NCBI RefSeq assembly: GCF_014323705.1
Contig: NZ_JABVEC010000021.1
Coordinates: forward strand, 1-64,000
Source of the DNA: Actinomadura alba
GTDB taxonomy: Bacteria; Actinomycetota; Actinomycetes; Streptosporangiales; Streptosporangiaceae
Reading direction: 5' to 3'
DNA: 64,000 nucleotides
Shown: one piece after another, positions 42,009 to 50,434 of the stretch
Layout of the letters: every line of letters starts with the position of its first letter
How positions within the stretch are numbered: the first letter of the stretch is position 1
Made by a program: the position numbers and the translations under genes
The notes under the pieces: generated by a model
The model's input: only the letters and a program-made list of their open reading frames with translations
What the model was told of the DNA's origin: nothing
Database searches by the model: none

Positions 42009-44132
42009 ATGATCCGTACGATTTCCGGGTTCGCCGCCCGACGGCCGTTCGTCGTCATAGTGGCGTGGCTCACCATCGTCGGCGTCGGATTCGGCATCGG
42101 CGGCGGGGTGTTCGACCGGCTCGTTCCCGACGTCGGCACCGTGCCCGGCAGTGAGTCCGGCCGCGCGGCGGATCGGCTCGCCGACGCGGCGCCGAGACCC
42201 GAGACGCTGACCGCGGTCGTGGCCGGCCGGCCGGCCACGGACCCGGCGCTGTGGCAGAGCGTCACGGCGGCCATCGAGAAGACACGGGCGGTGCCGGGCG
42301 TCGCCGAGGTGTCCGAGCCGCTGCCGTCGGCCAAGACCGGCAACGCCCTGCTGGTCGAGGTCACGCTGGCGCCCGGGGACGGGCAGGAGGCGGCGGCGGA
42401 GGGTGCCGCCGAACGGCTGCGCGGCATCGACGCCGGGACGGTCGCCATCGGCGGCGGACCGTTGTCGGACACCGAGTTCGACGAACAGGCACAGAAGGAC
42501 GTGGCCCGGGCCGAAATGATCAGCATGCCGGTCGTACTGGTCCTGCTGCTGGTGGTCTTCGGCGGTCTGCTGGCGGCCGGGTTGCCGCTGCTGGTGGCGG
42601 TGGTGGGCATCGGGTCGACCTTCGGCGTCCTCTATGCCTTCAGCAGCGTCACCGACATCTCCGTCTACGTCATCCAGGTCACCACGATGCTCGCCATCGG
42701 ACTGGCGGTGGACTACGCGCTGCTGGTGGTCAACCGGTTCCGGGAGGAGCGCGCCACCGCGCCCGACGTGTCCGCCGCGGTCGCCCGTACCGCCGCCACC
42801 GCCGGCCGTACCGTCATGTTCTCGGGCCTCACCGTGGCGGTCGCGCTCGCCGGGCTGACCGTCTTCCCGGATCCGTTCCTCCGCTCTATGGGGCTGGCCG
42901 GCTCCGCGGTGGTGCTGGTGGACATGGTGGCCGCGCTCACGCTGCTGCCGGCGCTGCTCACCGAGTTCGGCCACCGGATCTCCCCGGCGAAGCGGCGTGC
43001 GGGTGGCGGCATGTTCGCCCGGGTGGCGCACATCGTGCAGCGGCGGCCGGTGGTCACCCTGGTCGTCACCGCCGGAGCGATGGTGGCGCTGGCCGCTCCC
43101 GTCCTGGGGCTGCACATCTCCGAGGGCGACCCCCGGATGCTGCCGGGCTCCACCTCGACCCGCCAGATGTGGGACGAGCTCACCGTCCACTTCCCGGACC
43201 AGGCACGGTGGTCCGGCGATATCCAGGTGCTCGCCGACACGGCGGCGAACGACCCCGAGCTCGGCCGGCTGCGCGAGGCGATCGCGGCCGTGCCCGGAGT
43301 CACCGAGGTGAAGGTGGAGGAGTTCGGGCCCGAGCTGACCGCGTTGCACGCCACGCCGCGCGGTGCGGCCGACGGCGCGGAGGCCCGTGCCGCCGTCACC
43401 GCCATCCGCGATCTGCCGGCGCCCTTCGGCGTCGAAGTGACCGGAGACTCGGCTCAGCTCGTCGACTACCGCGCGATGCTGGCCGAACGGCTGCCCTTGG
43501 CGGTGGCGCTGGTGGTGTTCGGCACGCTGATCCTGCTGTTCGCCTTCACCGGCTCGGTGCTGCTGCCGATCAAGGCGATACTCACCAACCTGCTCAGCAT
43601 CGGTGCCGCGCTCGGCGTCGTCGTCTGGGTGTTCCAGGAAGGGCATCTGGCCGGGCTGCTCGGCACCGAGGGCCTGGGCTACGTGCACCTCACCGTCCCG
43701 GTGCTGATCGGCGCGATCGCGTTCGGGCTGTCGGTGGACTACGAGGTGTTCCTGCTGTCGCGGATCAGGGAGCGGTGGCTGGCCGGAGCCGGCTCCCGGG
43801 CTTCGGTCGCCGAGGGCCTGCAGCACACCGGCCGCATCGTGACCGCGGCGGCCGCGATGATCGCGGTGGTCTTCGCCGGGTTCGTCTTCGGCGGCTTCGT
43901 CCCCATCAAGGCGATCGGGTTCGGGCTGGCGCTCGCCATCCTGCTGGACGCGACCATCGTCAGGATGCTGCTCGTCCCGGCCACCATGACTCTGCTGGGA
44001 CGGGGCAACTGGTGGCTGCCGCGCCCACTGCGACGCGTGCACGCGCGGGTGGCCCTGGCCGAATCGGCGGCCGACCCGGCTCAGGCCTCGTCATCCCCGC
44101 CGCGGTCCGAACCGGCGCTGACCCGCTTCTGA
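42009..44132 (+). CDS. MMPL-family RND transporter
   Basis: This 707-residue membrane protein has two MMPL halves, each with an N-terminal helix, an extracytoplasmic loop and five helices. The proton-relay motifs are visible as AIGLAVDYALLVVNRFREER in the first half and GLSVDYEVFLLSRIRERW in the second. I start it at ATG 42009, with GGAGG 7 bases upstream. It exports lipids or drugs; the nearby two-component system is a likely regulator. The last codons (LTRF) belong to a short CTGACCCGCTTC repeat. Confidence 0.9.
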   Translation: MIRTISGFAARRPFVVIVAWLTIVGVGFGIGGGVFDRLVPDVGTVPGSESGRAADRLADAAPRPETLTAVVAGRPATDPALWQSVTAAIEKTRAVPGVAEVSEPLPSAKTGNALLVEVTLAPGDGQEAAAEGAAERLRGIDAGTVAIGGGPLSDTEFDEQAQKDVARAEMISMPVVLVLLLVVFGGLLAAGLPLLVAVVGIGSTFGVLYAFSSVTDISVYVIQVTTMLAIGLAVDYALLVVNRFREERATAPDVSAAVARTAATAGRTVMFSGLTVAVALAGLTVFPDPFLRSMGLAGSAVVLVDMVAALTLLPALLTEFGHRISPAKRRAGGGMFARVAHIVQRRPVVTLVVTAGAMVALAAPVLGLHISEGDPRMLPGSTSTRQMWDELTVHFPDQARWSGDIQVLADTAANDPELGRLREAIAAVPGVTEVKVEEFGPELTALHATPRGAADGAEARAAVTAIRDLPAPFGVEVTGDSAQLVDYRAMLAERLPLAVALVVFGTLILLFAFTGSVLLPIKAILTNLLSIGAALGVVVWVFQEGHLAGLLGTEGLGYVHLTVPVLIGAIAFGLSVDYEVFLLSRIRERWLAGAGSRASVAEGLQHTGRIVTAAAAMIAVVFAGFVFGGFVPIKAIGFGLALAILLDATIVRMLLVPATMTLLGRGNWWLPRPLRRVHARVALAESAADPAQASSSPPRSEPALTRF

Positions 44133-44163
44133 CCCGCTTCGATCCCCTACTGACCCGCTACTG
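44118..44163. repeat. short repeat at the MMPL 3' end
   Basis: Three imperfect copies of CTGACCCGCTTCTGA or CTACTGACCCGCTAC follow one another. Each contains an in-frame stop. The pattern matches the other terminal repeats in this window. Confidence 0.6.
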
Positions 44164-44191
44164 AGCCGCTGTCGCCCCACCGCGCCACTCG

Positions 44192-44240
44192 CCGCCGGCC
44201 GAACGCGCGGATCTCCGGATCCGCATGGTTCGGCCGGCGG
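44192..44240. terminator. bidirectional two-part hairpin terminator
   Basis: CCGCCGGCCGAAC pairs perfectly with GTTCGGCCGGCGG (13 bp), and inside it GCGGATC pairs with GATCCGC around a TCCG loop. It lies between the convergent MMPL and mycothiol-enzyme genes. Two copies of GGGCAGGCCGTACC follow (44263-44300). Confidence 0.75.
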
Positions 44241-44315
44241 GCTTGTCGGTCTCGCGACCGGGGCAGGCCGTACCGCCGTGACCGGGCAGGCCGTACCACC
44301 GTGGACCGGGGACGG

Positions 44316-45089
44316 TCAGAAGACCGACAGTTCCCGCCACCGCTCGAGCAGATCAGCGGCACCGAAGATCTCGAACTGCCCATCGGCCGGCTGGACGCGG
44401 CCGTAGGTGAGGAGCAGCAGATCGCGTGCCGGCCCGCGGACCGCGACGGTGCCCTTGCCGTGGCCGGGTTCCCAGGTGAACCCCTCGGCGGCCAAGGTGA
44501 TCATCCATTCTCCGTCGGCGTCGGTGGCGTGGAGGTGTACGGTCTCGCCTTTCCCACCGAGGTCCGCGGAGTGCTCGCCGCCGCGCGTGTACGCCTGGTT
44601 GGTGAGGAACTCGTCGATGCCGTCGACGGCGACGTCCCGTTCGATGTGCGGCGCGCGGCCCACCGCGATCTCGGCGTCGGCCCGGTGCACGGTCGTCTCG
44701 TGCAGCATGCGGCGGGACCACCAGTGGGCGTGATGGTCCGGACCCCATGCCCACATCGGGGTGCCGGAACCGACCGCACGCAGCGCCGTGACGAGCGGCC
44801 CGGCTCCGGAGGCGAGCCACGCCGGATAGCCGGATTCGGCGGCGGGTAGGTCGATCGGCACGTCCCGTTGCGACACAGGTTCCTTGGCGCGGTGAGCCAC
44901 GATGTGCTCCGCCCACCTGTGCACGATGCCGACGTGCTTGATGAGCTTCGCGACCGTCCAGCCGGGGCACGACGGAACCGGTGTGGCCGGGTCCACCCCG
45001 TCGACGACTTCGGCGAACCGCATGATCTCGGTTTCGATGGCCGAGCAGTAGCGCTCGTGCTCCCAGTGGCCCTCGGCTGATCCGCGCAT
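44316..45089 (-). CDS. mycothiol-dependent maleylpyruvate isomerase family protein
   Basis: This 257-residue enzyme has the N-terminal metal-binding DinB-like four-helix bundle: VPSCPGWTVAKLIKHVGIVH at the first ligand, and RRMLHETTVHRADAEIAVGR near the second and third His and the acidic residue. The C-terminal sterol-carrier-like domain includes GTVAVRGPARDLLLLTYGRV. The family uses mycothiol to isomerise or detoxify substrates, which fits an actinomycete. The exact substrate is unknown. It is a single gene. Confidence 0.9.
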   Translation of the reverse strand: MRGSAEGHWEHERYCSAIETEIMRFAEVVDGVDPATPVPSCPGWTVAKLIKHVGIVHRWAEHIVAHRAKEPVSQRDVPIDLPAAESGYPAWLASGAGPLVTALRAVGSGTPMWAWGPDHHAHWWSRRMLHETTVHRADAEIAVGRAPHIERDVAVDGIDEFLTNQAYTRGGEHSADLGGKGETVHLHATDADGEWMITLAAEGFTWEPGHGKGTVAVRGPARDLLLLTYGRVQPADGQFEIFGAADLLERWRELSVF

Positions 45090-45164
45090 GGCGTGAGCCT
45101 ACGAGGTCGTGGTCCGGCGCACGACCCCGGTGTCCACCGCGGGCGGCACGGGCCGCGGACGCGA

Positions 45165-45195
45165 CAGACCCCGGCCGCGACCGGGCCGGGGTCTG
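45165..45195 (-). terminator. terminator after the M1 peptidase gene
   Basis: CAGACCCCGGCC pairs with GGCCGGGGTCTG across a 7-base loop, 17 bases after the M1 peptidase stop. Confidence 0.7.
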
Positions 45196-45211
45196 CCGGG
45201 TACGTGCCTGC

Positions 45212-46639
45212 TCAGACGGAGGGCTTGCCGTCGGTGTAGAGCCACTTCTGGAACAGGGTGTCCAGGTTCTTGTGGGTGAGGCGCTCGGTGAACTGGACGA
45301 ACTCCTCCGTCGTGCTGTAGCCGTGGCGCTGCGCCTCCGGCCACGCCTTGATCAACTCGAAGAACGCCTTGTCGCCGATCTCCTTGCGGAGCGCGTGCAT
45401 GGTCAGCGCGCCGCGCGTGTAGACGAGGTCGTCGTAGATGTGGTCGCGGCCCGGGTCGGCCACCTTGCCGGACCAGTCGGTGTCGGCGGAGTCGTACGCC
45501 TCGTCGAAGTGCTGCTGCGCGGTGTCGCCGCCGTGCTGCTCGGTGTACAGCCACTCCGTGTAGGTGGCGAAGCCCTCGTTCAGCCAGATGTGCTTCCACT
45601 GGGCCGGTGTGACGGAGTTACCGAACCACTGATGGCCGAGTTCGTGGGCGATGAGCCCGGCGCTGGGGATCGCGCCGGCCCGGCTGCGCGCGTACACGGG
45701 CCGCGTCTGGGTCTCCAGCGCGTAGCCGACGTTGGGGGCGAGTACGGTGACGCCGCCGACGGAGGAGAACGGGTAACGGCCGAACACCTTCCGCTGCCAC
45801 TCGATGACGTCGGCGGTGGACTTGTTGAAGTCGGCACCGGCCGTGGCCTGGTTCGCCGGGAGGATCGCGGCCGGGTCGACGGCGGTGATGTTGCGCAGGC
45901 CGCTCGCGGTGCGCGTGTCCTTGACATCGAACTTTCCGATGGCGACCATCACCAGTTCGCTGGCGGTGGGCTGCCGGTCGACCCAGCGGAAGGTCGTGGC
46001 CGACCCGTGTGTCCGCGTGCCGGCCGGCTCGCCGTTGGCCAGCACCTTCAGATCCTTCGGCACAGTGATCGTGAAGTCGTACGTCGCCTTGTCGCTGGTC
46101 GTGTCGTTGACCGGGAACCAGGTCGCCGAGCCGAACGGTTGCGACACAGCGACCGCGCCGTCGTGCGTGGCGATCCAGCCGGAGACACCGAGCGCGTCGT
46201 CGTCGATGTTCTGCGGTACGCCGGAGTAGGCGACGTCGACCGTGAACGACTGCCCGCGCCGCAGGCCCTTCGGCGGGGTGATGACGAGTTCCTGCGCACC
46301 GGTCCGCTGATAGGACGCCTTGCGCCCGCCGACGGTCAGTGCGCTGATCTTCAGTGGGCCGAGAAAGTCGAGGTTGAAGCGGGACAGGTTCTGGGTGGCA
46401 CGGGCACGGATCGTCGCGTGGGCATCGATCGCCTTGGTGCCCGGGTCGTACGTGAGCGAGAGGCTGTAGTGCTGCGCGTCATAGCCGCCGTTTCCCATGT
46501 CCGGGAAGTACGGGTCGCCGGCGCCGGGCGCACCGGGGGTGAAACCGCTCTGGGCCTGAGCGGCGGACAGCGGGATGAGCAGACCGGCCACGGCGGTGAT
46601 CGCCGTGATCGACAGGGCTCGTGGAGTGATTCTCGCCAC
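45212..46639 (-). CDS. secreted M1-family metallopeptidase
   Basis: This 475-residue exported peptidase has a signal peptide (ALSITAITAVAGLLIPLSAA, cleavage after AQA). The N-terminal beta-saddle is followed by the catalytic domain with HELGH (residues 332-336) and the third zinc ligand Glu355 in WLNEGFATYTEWL. In place of the usual GAMEN-type exopeptidase motif it has GYALETQ. The C-terminal helical domain is cut short compared with full aminopeptidase N, as in other secreted actinobacterial members. It probably removes N-terminal residues from external peptides. Confidence 0.92.
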   Translation of the reverse strand: MARITPRALSITAITAVAGLLIPLSAAQAQSGFTPGAPGAGDPYFPDMGNGGYDAQHYSLSLTYDPGTKAIDAHATIRARATQNLSRFNLDFLGPLKISALTVGGRKASYQRTGAQELVITPPKGLRRGQSFTVDVAYSGVPQNIDDDALGVSGWIATHDGAVAVSQPFGSATWFPVNDTTSDKATYDFTITVPKDLKVLANGEPAGTRTHGSATTFRWVDRQPTASELVMVAIGKFDVKDTRTASGLRNITAVDPAAILPANQATAGADFNKSTADVIEWQRKVFGRYPFSSVGGVTVLAPNVGYALETQTRPVYARSRAGAIPSAGLIAHELGHQWFGNSVTPAQWKHIWLNEGFATYTEWLYTEQHGGDTAQQHFDEAYDSADTDWSGKVADPGRDHIYDDLVYTRGALTMHALRKEIGDKAFFELIKAWPEAQRHGYSTTEEFVQFTERLTHKNLDTLFQKWLYTDGKPSV

Positions 46640-46967
46640 GAAGATCTCCAGATTTCTTCAGTGTGCAGAACGCCCGACGGGGCGACTCGGAGCTGCGTGG
46701 ACCTCTGCACATCACAGGAGAACAGGGGGTCTCGACTGCTCGCTGGTCACCGGGTCAGGCGGCCGAATGGGTCCTACCGTACAGCCAGAGATGCTGTAGT
46801 TTGCGAGGTTCGTCCCTTACCGAGATCTCAACTCGCGCCGCTCGCGGAGGGTCAGCGGGGTGCACTGCACCCGCGCTCCACCCGCGCTCCACCGCGGCAG
46901 GGCCGCCGCCGCGAACAGCATCCACGTCCGGCACGCGTACGCGCAGTACGCCCCGTACACCGGACGC
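46640..46967. other. spacer without genes
   Basis: This 328-base stretch upstream of the M1 peptidase gene holds no frame I can support. It should contain that gene's promoter and is A/T-richer around 46720-46830. A repeated CACCCGCGCTCC lies near 46868. Nothing else is clear. Confidence 0.5.
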
Positions 46968-47816
46968 CTAGGGATCGATCGCGCTGGTTCGCGCGGTCAG
47001 TGCCGTGAGCGCGGTGAGCGTCGAACCGAGTGGGGTGTCGAGGGTGAGGACGGCGTGGGCGTCGCCTCGGGTCGACCCCTGGTTGACGATCGCGACCGGA
47101 ACGGCGTGTTCGGCGGCGTGGCGGACGAATCGGTAGCCCGACATCACGGTCAGCGACGACCCGAGGATCAGCAGGGTCCCGGCCCGCTCGGTCAGGGCGT
47201 AACACTCCTCGACCCGAGGTCGTGGCACGTTCTCGCCAAAGAAGATGACGTCGGGTTTGAGCACGCCGCCGCAGTCGCGGCAGTCAACGAGGTGGAAGGC
47301 CTCGACCTGGTCGTCGGCGAGGACCGCGTCGCCGTCGGGATTGATCGCGGCGTCCTGTGCGTCCCAGCGGGGGTTGGCCTCTCGCAGGCGCTGGTCGAGC
47401 AGCGCCCGCGAGGAGCGCCGGCCACAGGCGAGGCAGGTGACGCGATCCAGGCTGCCGTGCAGTTCGATCACGTCCTGCGCACCGGCGGCTTGGTGCAGGC
47501 CGTCGACGTTCTGCGTGATGATCCCCGAGATCAGCCCGCGGCGCTGCAGTTCCGTCACGGCGCGATGCCCCGCGTTCGGCGCCGCACGAGCGACGTGCCG
47601 CCATCCCAGGTGGCTGCGCGCCCAGTACCGCCGGCGGGCCGCGACGCTGCCGATGAAGGTCTGGTACGTCATCGGCTCGGCCCGCCGCCGGCGGCCGGTC
47701 TCTCCGCGGTAGTCCGGGATACCGGACTCCGTCGACAGGCCGGCCCCGCTGAGGATGACCACGCCGCCGTCCGCGATCCGATCCGTCAACTTCGCGAGCG
47801 CGGGGTCGCCGTACAT
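46968..47816 (-). CDS. sirtuin (Sir2-type NAD-dependent deacylase)
   Basis: This 282-residue protein has the sirtuin signatures: GAGLSTESGIPDYRG for NAD, TQNVDGLHQAAG, and the catalytic His in ELHGSLDRV. The zinc site has two Cys pairs (CLACGRR and CRDCGG). It removes acyl groups from lysines using NAD. I start it at MYGDPAL (47816), but the ribosome binding site is weak and an upstream GTG is possible. The tail has a small Ala-Leu-Thr repeat (STLTALTALTARTSA). Confidence 0.93.
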   Translation of the reverse strand: MYGDPALAKLTDRIADGGVVILSGAGLSTESGIPDYRGETGRRRRAEPMTYQTFIGSVAARRRYWARSHLGWRHVARAAPNAGHRAVTELQRRGLISGIITQNVDGLHQAAGAQDVIELHGSLDRVTCLACGRRSSRALLDQRLREANPRWDAQDAAINPDGDAVLADDQVEAFHLVDCRDCGGVLKPDVIFFGENVPRPRVEECYALTERAGTLLILGSSLTVMSGYRFVRHAAEHAVPVAIVNQGSTRGDAHAVLTLDTPLGSTLTALTALTARTSAIDP

Positions 47817-47947
47817 GTCAGACGGGCCGGGCAGCGTGCCGAATCCGCCACCCGGGTCCTCTTGTCCCGCACGAGTCACTTGTCCATGGTGCCTGACGTC
47901 CGCGCCCGCCCGCGCCGTGGCCCCGGCGGCTCGTGGTCGCACGTCAG

Positions 47948-47979
47948 CGGGTCCGGCGCCGGTGGAGGCGCCGGACCCG
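47948..47979 (-). terminator. terminator after the TSUP permease gene
   Basis: CGGGTCCGGCGCC pairs perfectly with GGCGCCGGACCCG (13 bp) across a 6-base loop, 30 bases after the permease stop and ahead of the sirtuin gene. Confidence 0.75.
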
Positions 47980-48008
47980 TCTTCCGCAGCTTCACGAGGG
48001 GAGGGGTG

Positions 48009-48986
48009 TCAGGTGGTGACGAGCCAGCCGGCCGAGAACAGACCTGTGACGAACACGAGGCCCCGCAGGTACGTCGGCTCGAGTCGTTTGCCGAGTATGG
48101 CGCCGAGCCAGCCGCCGAACACCGCGCCGCCGCCGAGCAGCAGAACCGGCTCCCACACCGGCAGCAGATGACCGGTCGCCACGAAGACCACGGTCCCCGT
48201 CACGTTGATCGTTGCCGCGGTGAGGATCTTGAGGGCGTTGATCTGCTGGAGTGATGTACGGGGGAACGTCGCGTTGAACACCGAGAACAGCATCACGCCG
48301 AGGGCCACCACCCAGTAACCGCCGTAGACGCTGGTGGCCAGCATCAGGGCCCACGGTCCCAGTCTGCGATGGCTTCGCGGCGGCCGTGGCTTCGCGGCGG
48401 TGGCGTGGTCGTCCGCGTCGTGGTCCGCGTCGTGGTCCGTGTGGGCGTCCGCGTCGTCGTCCAGATCGGCGGCGGGCGCGTCGAGGTACGCCCCGGAGAG
48501 AGTTGGTCCGGAGGCGGCCTTGACGAGGGATGGTCCGGACGCGGCCTTGGCGAGCGCCTCGGCAGGGCGCGTCACGGGCTCGGGCTCGTGGGGTGGCAGC
48601 GTGGCCCGCGCGGCGCGGCGGATCATGAGTGGTTGTACGGCGACCAGGACCGAGGCCGCGAGGATGAGCACCGGAGCGGCCACTGTGAAGAATCTGGCCG
48701 GCAGCGTGAGGAGGAGCGCACTGCCGATCAGAGCACCCACCACGGCCACTGCAATGATCTTGCCGATGAGCGCCGGGTTCTTGGGCAGGTGCGTGCGGTA
48801 ACCGTAGGCGCCGGAGATCCCGCCGGGCAGCAGTCCCAGGCTGTTGATGACATTGGCCCACACGGGCGGGTAGCCCAGCCAGACCAGGGCGGGGAAGCTG
48901 ATGAGTGATCCTCCCGCCACGATCGTGTTGAGCGCGCCCGCAGCCACCCCCGCGATCACGAGGAAGACCATGTCCGCCCAGGTCAT
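48009..48986 (-). CDS. TSUP-family (TauE/SafE) permease with Asp/His-rich loop
   Basis: This 325-residue membrane protein has the TSUP fold in two repeats (VIAGVAAGALNTIVAGGSLI and FPALVWLGYPPVWANVINSL at the N-terminus; FGGWLGAILGKRLEPTYLRG at the C-terminus). Usual members have about 250 residues. The extra length is a cytoplasmic loop (about residues 135-215) that contains DLDDDADAHTDHDADHDADD, encoded by a GTGGTCCGCGTC-like repeat (48400-48475). TSUP proteins move sulfite, taurine-derived or other organic sulfur anions. The loop could bind divalent metal. Confidence 0.88.
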   Translation of the reverse strand: MTWADMVFLVIAGVAAGALNTIVAGGSLISFPALVWLGYPPVWANVINSLGLLPGGISGAYGYRTHLPKNPALIGKIIAVAVVGALIGSALLLTLPARFFTVAAPVLILAASVLVAVQPLMIRRAARATLPPHEPEPVTRPAEALAKAASGPSLVKAASGPTLSGAYLDAPAADLDDDADAHTDHDADHDADDHATAAKPRPPRSHRRLGPWALMLATSVYGGYWVVALGVMLFSVFNATFPRTSLQQINALKILTAATINVTGTVVFVATGHLLPVWEPVLLLGGGAVFGGWLGAILGKRLEPTYLRGLVFVTGLFSAGWLVTT

Positions 48987-50434
48987 GACAGAACCCCGGG
49001 CGACGCGAAGGTGACGATCGTGGTGGCGTTCGAGACCTCGGCGACCTCTCCGAGGAGCAGGATGTGCGTGCGGTGGCGGAGGACACCTGTCCGCCGCGCT
49101 TCGAGGACCCGCGTTCGTGTCTCATCCATGATTGGTTCCGTCGGCCTCATGGCAACCCCTCATCGATTCATCAGCGGATCCAGGTCCTTGGAGAGGTCGG
49201 CAGCGACGCTGACTGAATTGTCCTGAGAACACCCTGTTGACAACGCGAGCACTGTCGTGCACTCTCTTCAAATCGCCGTTGACAGGTGCTGAGTGCGTGA
49301 TCCGCGTCAGGCGCCATTCAGAACGAGACGTTGCCATCTGCAGCTCTCCAGGCCGGTTCTTCGACTCCGCAGGCGAGGTTCGTCGCCTGCCTGCCAGGAT
49401 GCGCGCTGCACCTTGATGAGAACCTTGCTGATACCTTGCAGTCCAGGTCAGCGGGTGAATTCGCCGCGTTACGAGTCGGCGGCCGGCTATTCGACGTGGT
49501 CAGCCGAGAAACCACAGGTGCCGATGTTCGCACAGTCGGCAATGGGGCCTTTGTGGCGCTTGAGACATGAGCGACCGGGGCCGTCGCACAATGGACCGAC
49601 CGGGTCGGCGTCGAGCCACCACAGCAGGGGGCCGGCGCCCGTCAGGGCTGGATCGACCTGAGGCCCACGCGGTAACGGGCCCACAAGGTAACGGCCGGGC
49701 GTGCCGGTCAACGGCCGGCAGCAGGCTTTTGAACAGGTTCGGACGGGTGATAAAGAGCGTCGACCGTCGTTGGTGAAGACGGTGAAGGGCATGCCAAAAT
49801 AGCTGTTCGGCAATAACGGCTTGCGGCATGCGCCGTCGTCAATCACTGTGGAACGACGGCCGACCGCTCTTTACGACGCAGCGGGCTGCATGAAGCTGTC
49901 TCCGAAGGCATTACTTCGGCGGCCTGCTCGGCCCGCTTACCGCCCCGCTTGCTCGCCGATGACCAGCTTCTATCGGCGGCTGGTGCCCGGGAAGAGACCG
50001 GTGAACGTGGTCTACGCGCCGGCGCTGATTCGGGGACACCGGGGTCTTTGTCGGAGTACTGATCGCGTTCGAGGATGACGGTGATTTCCGGTTGCGCGAC
50101 GGGGGCTCACTCCGACCTGATCGACACTTGGATTCGAGTTTTTTTTACCGCTACGACGTCGGCGGCTCGGGGTGACCGCCGCCCTGCTGACTCAGGCCAG
50201 CCCGAAGAAGATCATCTGGAAAGCGCGTGCCACCACTACCTCCTCTCATTAGTACCTCTTTGTCACATTCGTCGCATCGTAGCGGGCATGCGAAGGTCGC
50301 GGGGGGCATTTGACAACTTCGGTTAGTCAATCGCGTGACGATGAAGCCGTGGCAGTGGATGACCTGGGATTATAGAGATACGACTACAGAGAGAAGTGCT
50401 CAGTGACCGTCGGGATAAGAGGTCAGCGAGAAGG
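48987..50434. other. 1.4 kb without supported genes
   Basis: Several frames of 60-120 codons exist on both strands (for example 49331-49570 plus and 49487-49846 minus), but none has a convincing ribosome binding site, motif or codon pattern, and they compete with each other. Composition is A/T-richer than the rest of the window, with an eight-base T run near 50140 and paired TTGACA hexamers near 49230 and 49280. It looks like intergenic DNA with eroded insert remnants. Promoters for the TSUP gene may lie at its left end. Confidence 0.5.

Noticed and set aside
39588..44042. A 1484-codon open frame on the minus strand across the kinase and MMPL genes
   Set aside because: It is antisense to three clearly identified genes. 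Its Arg/Gly/His/Pro-rich translation is the usual shadow of high-GC coding DNA.
49487..49846. A 119-codon minus-strand ORF with several Cys (CDGPGRSC, ADCANIGTCGF)
   Set aside because: There is no ribosome binding site, and equally long frames compete on the other strand. The residue pattern does not match a zinc or RiPP family that I know.
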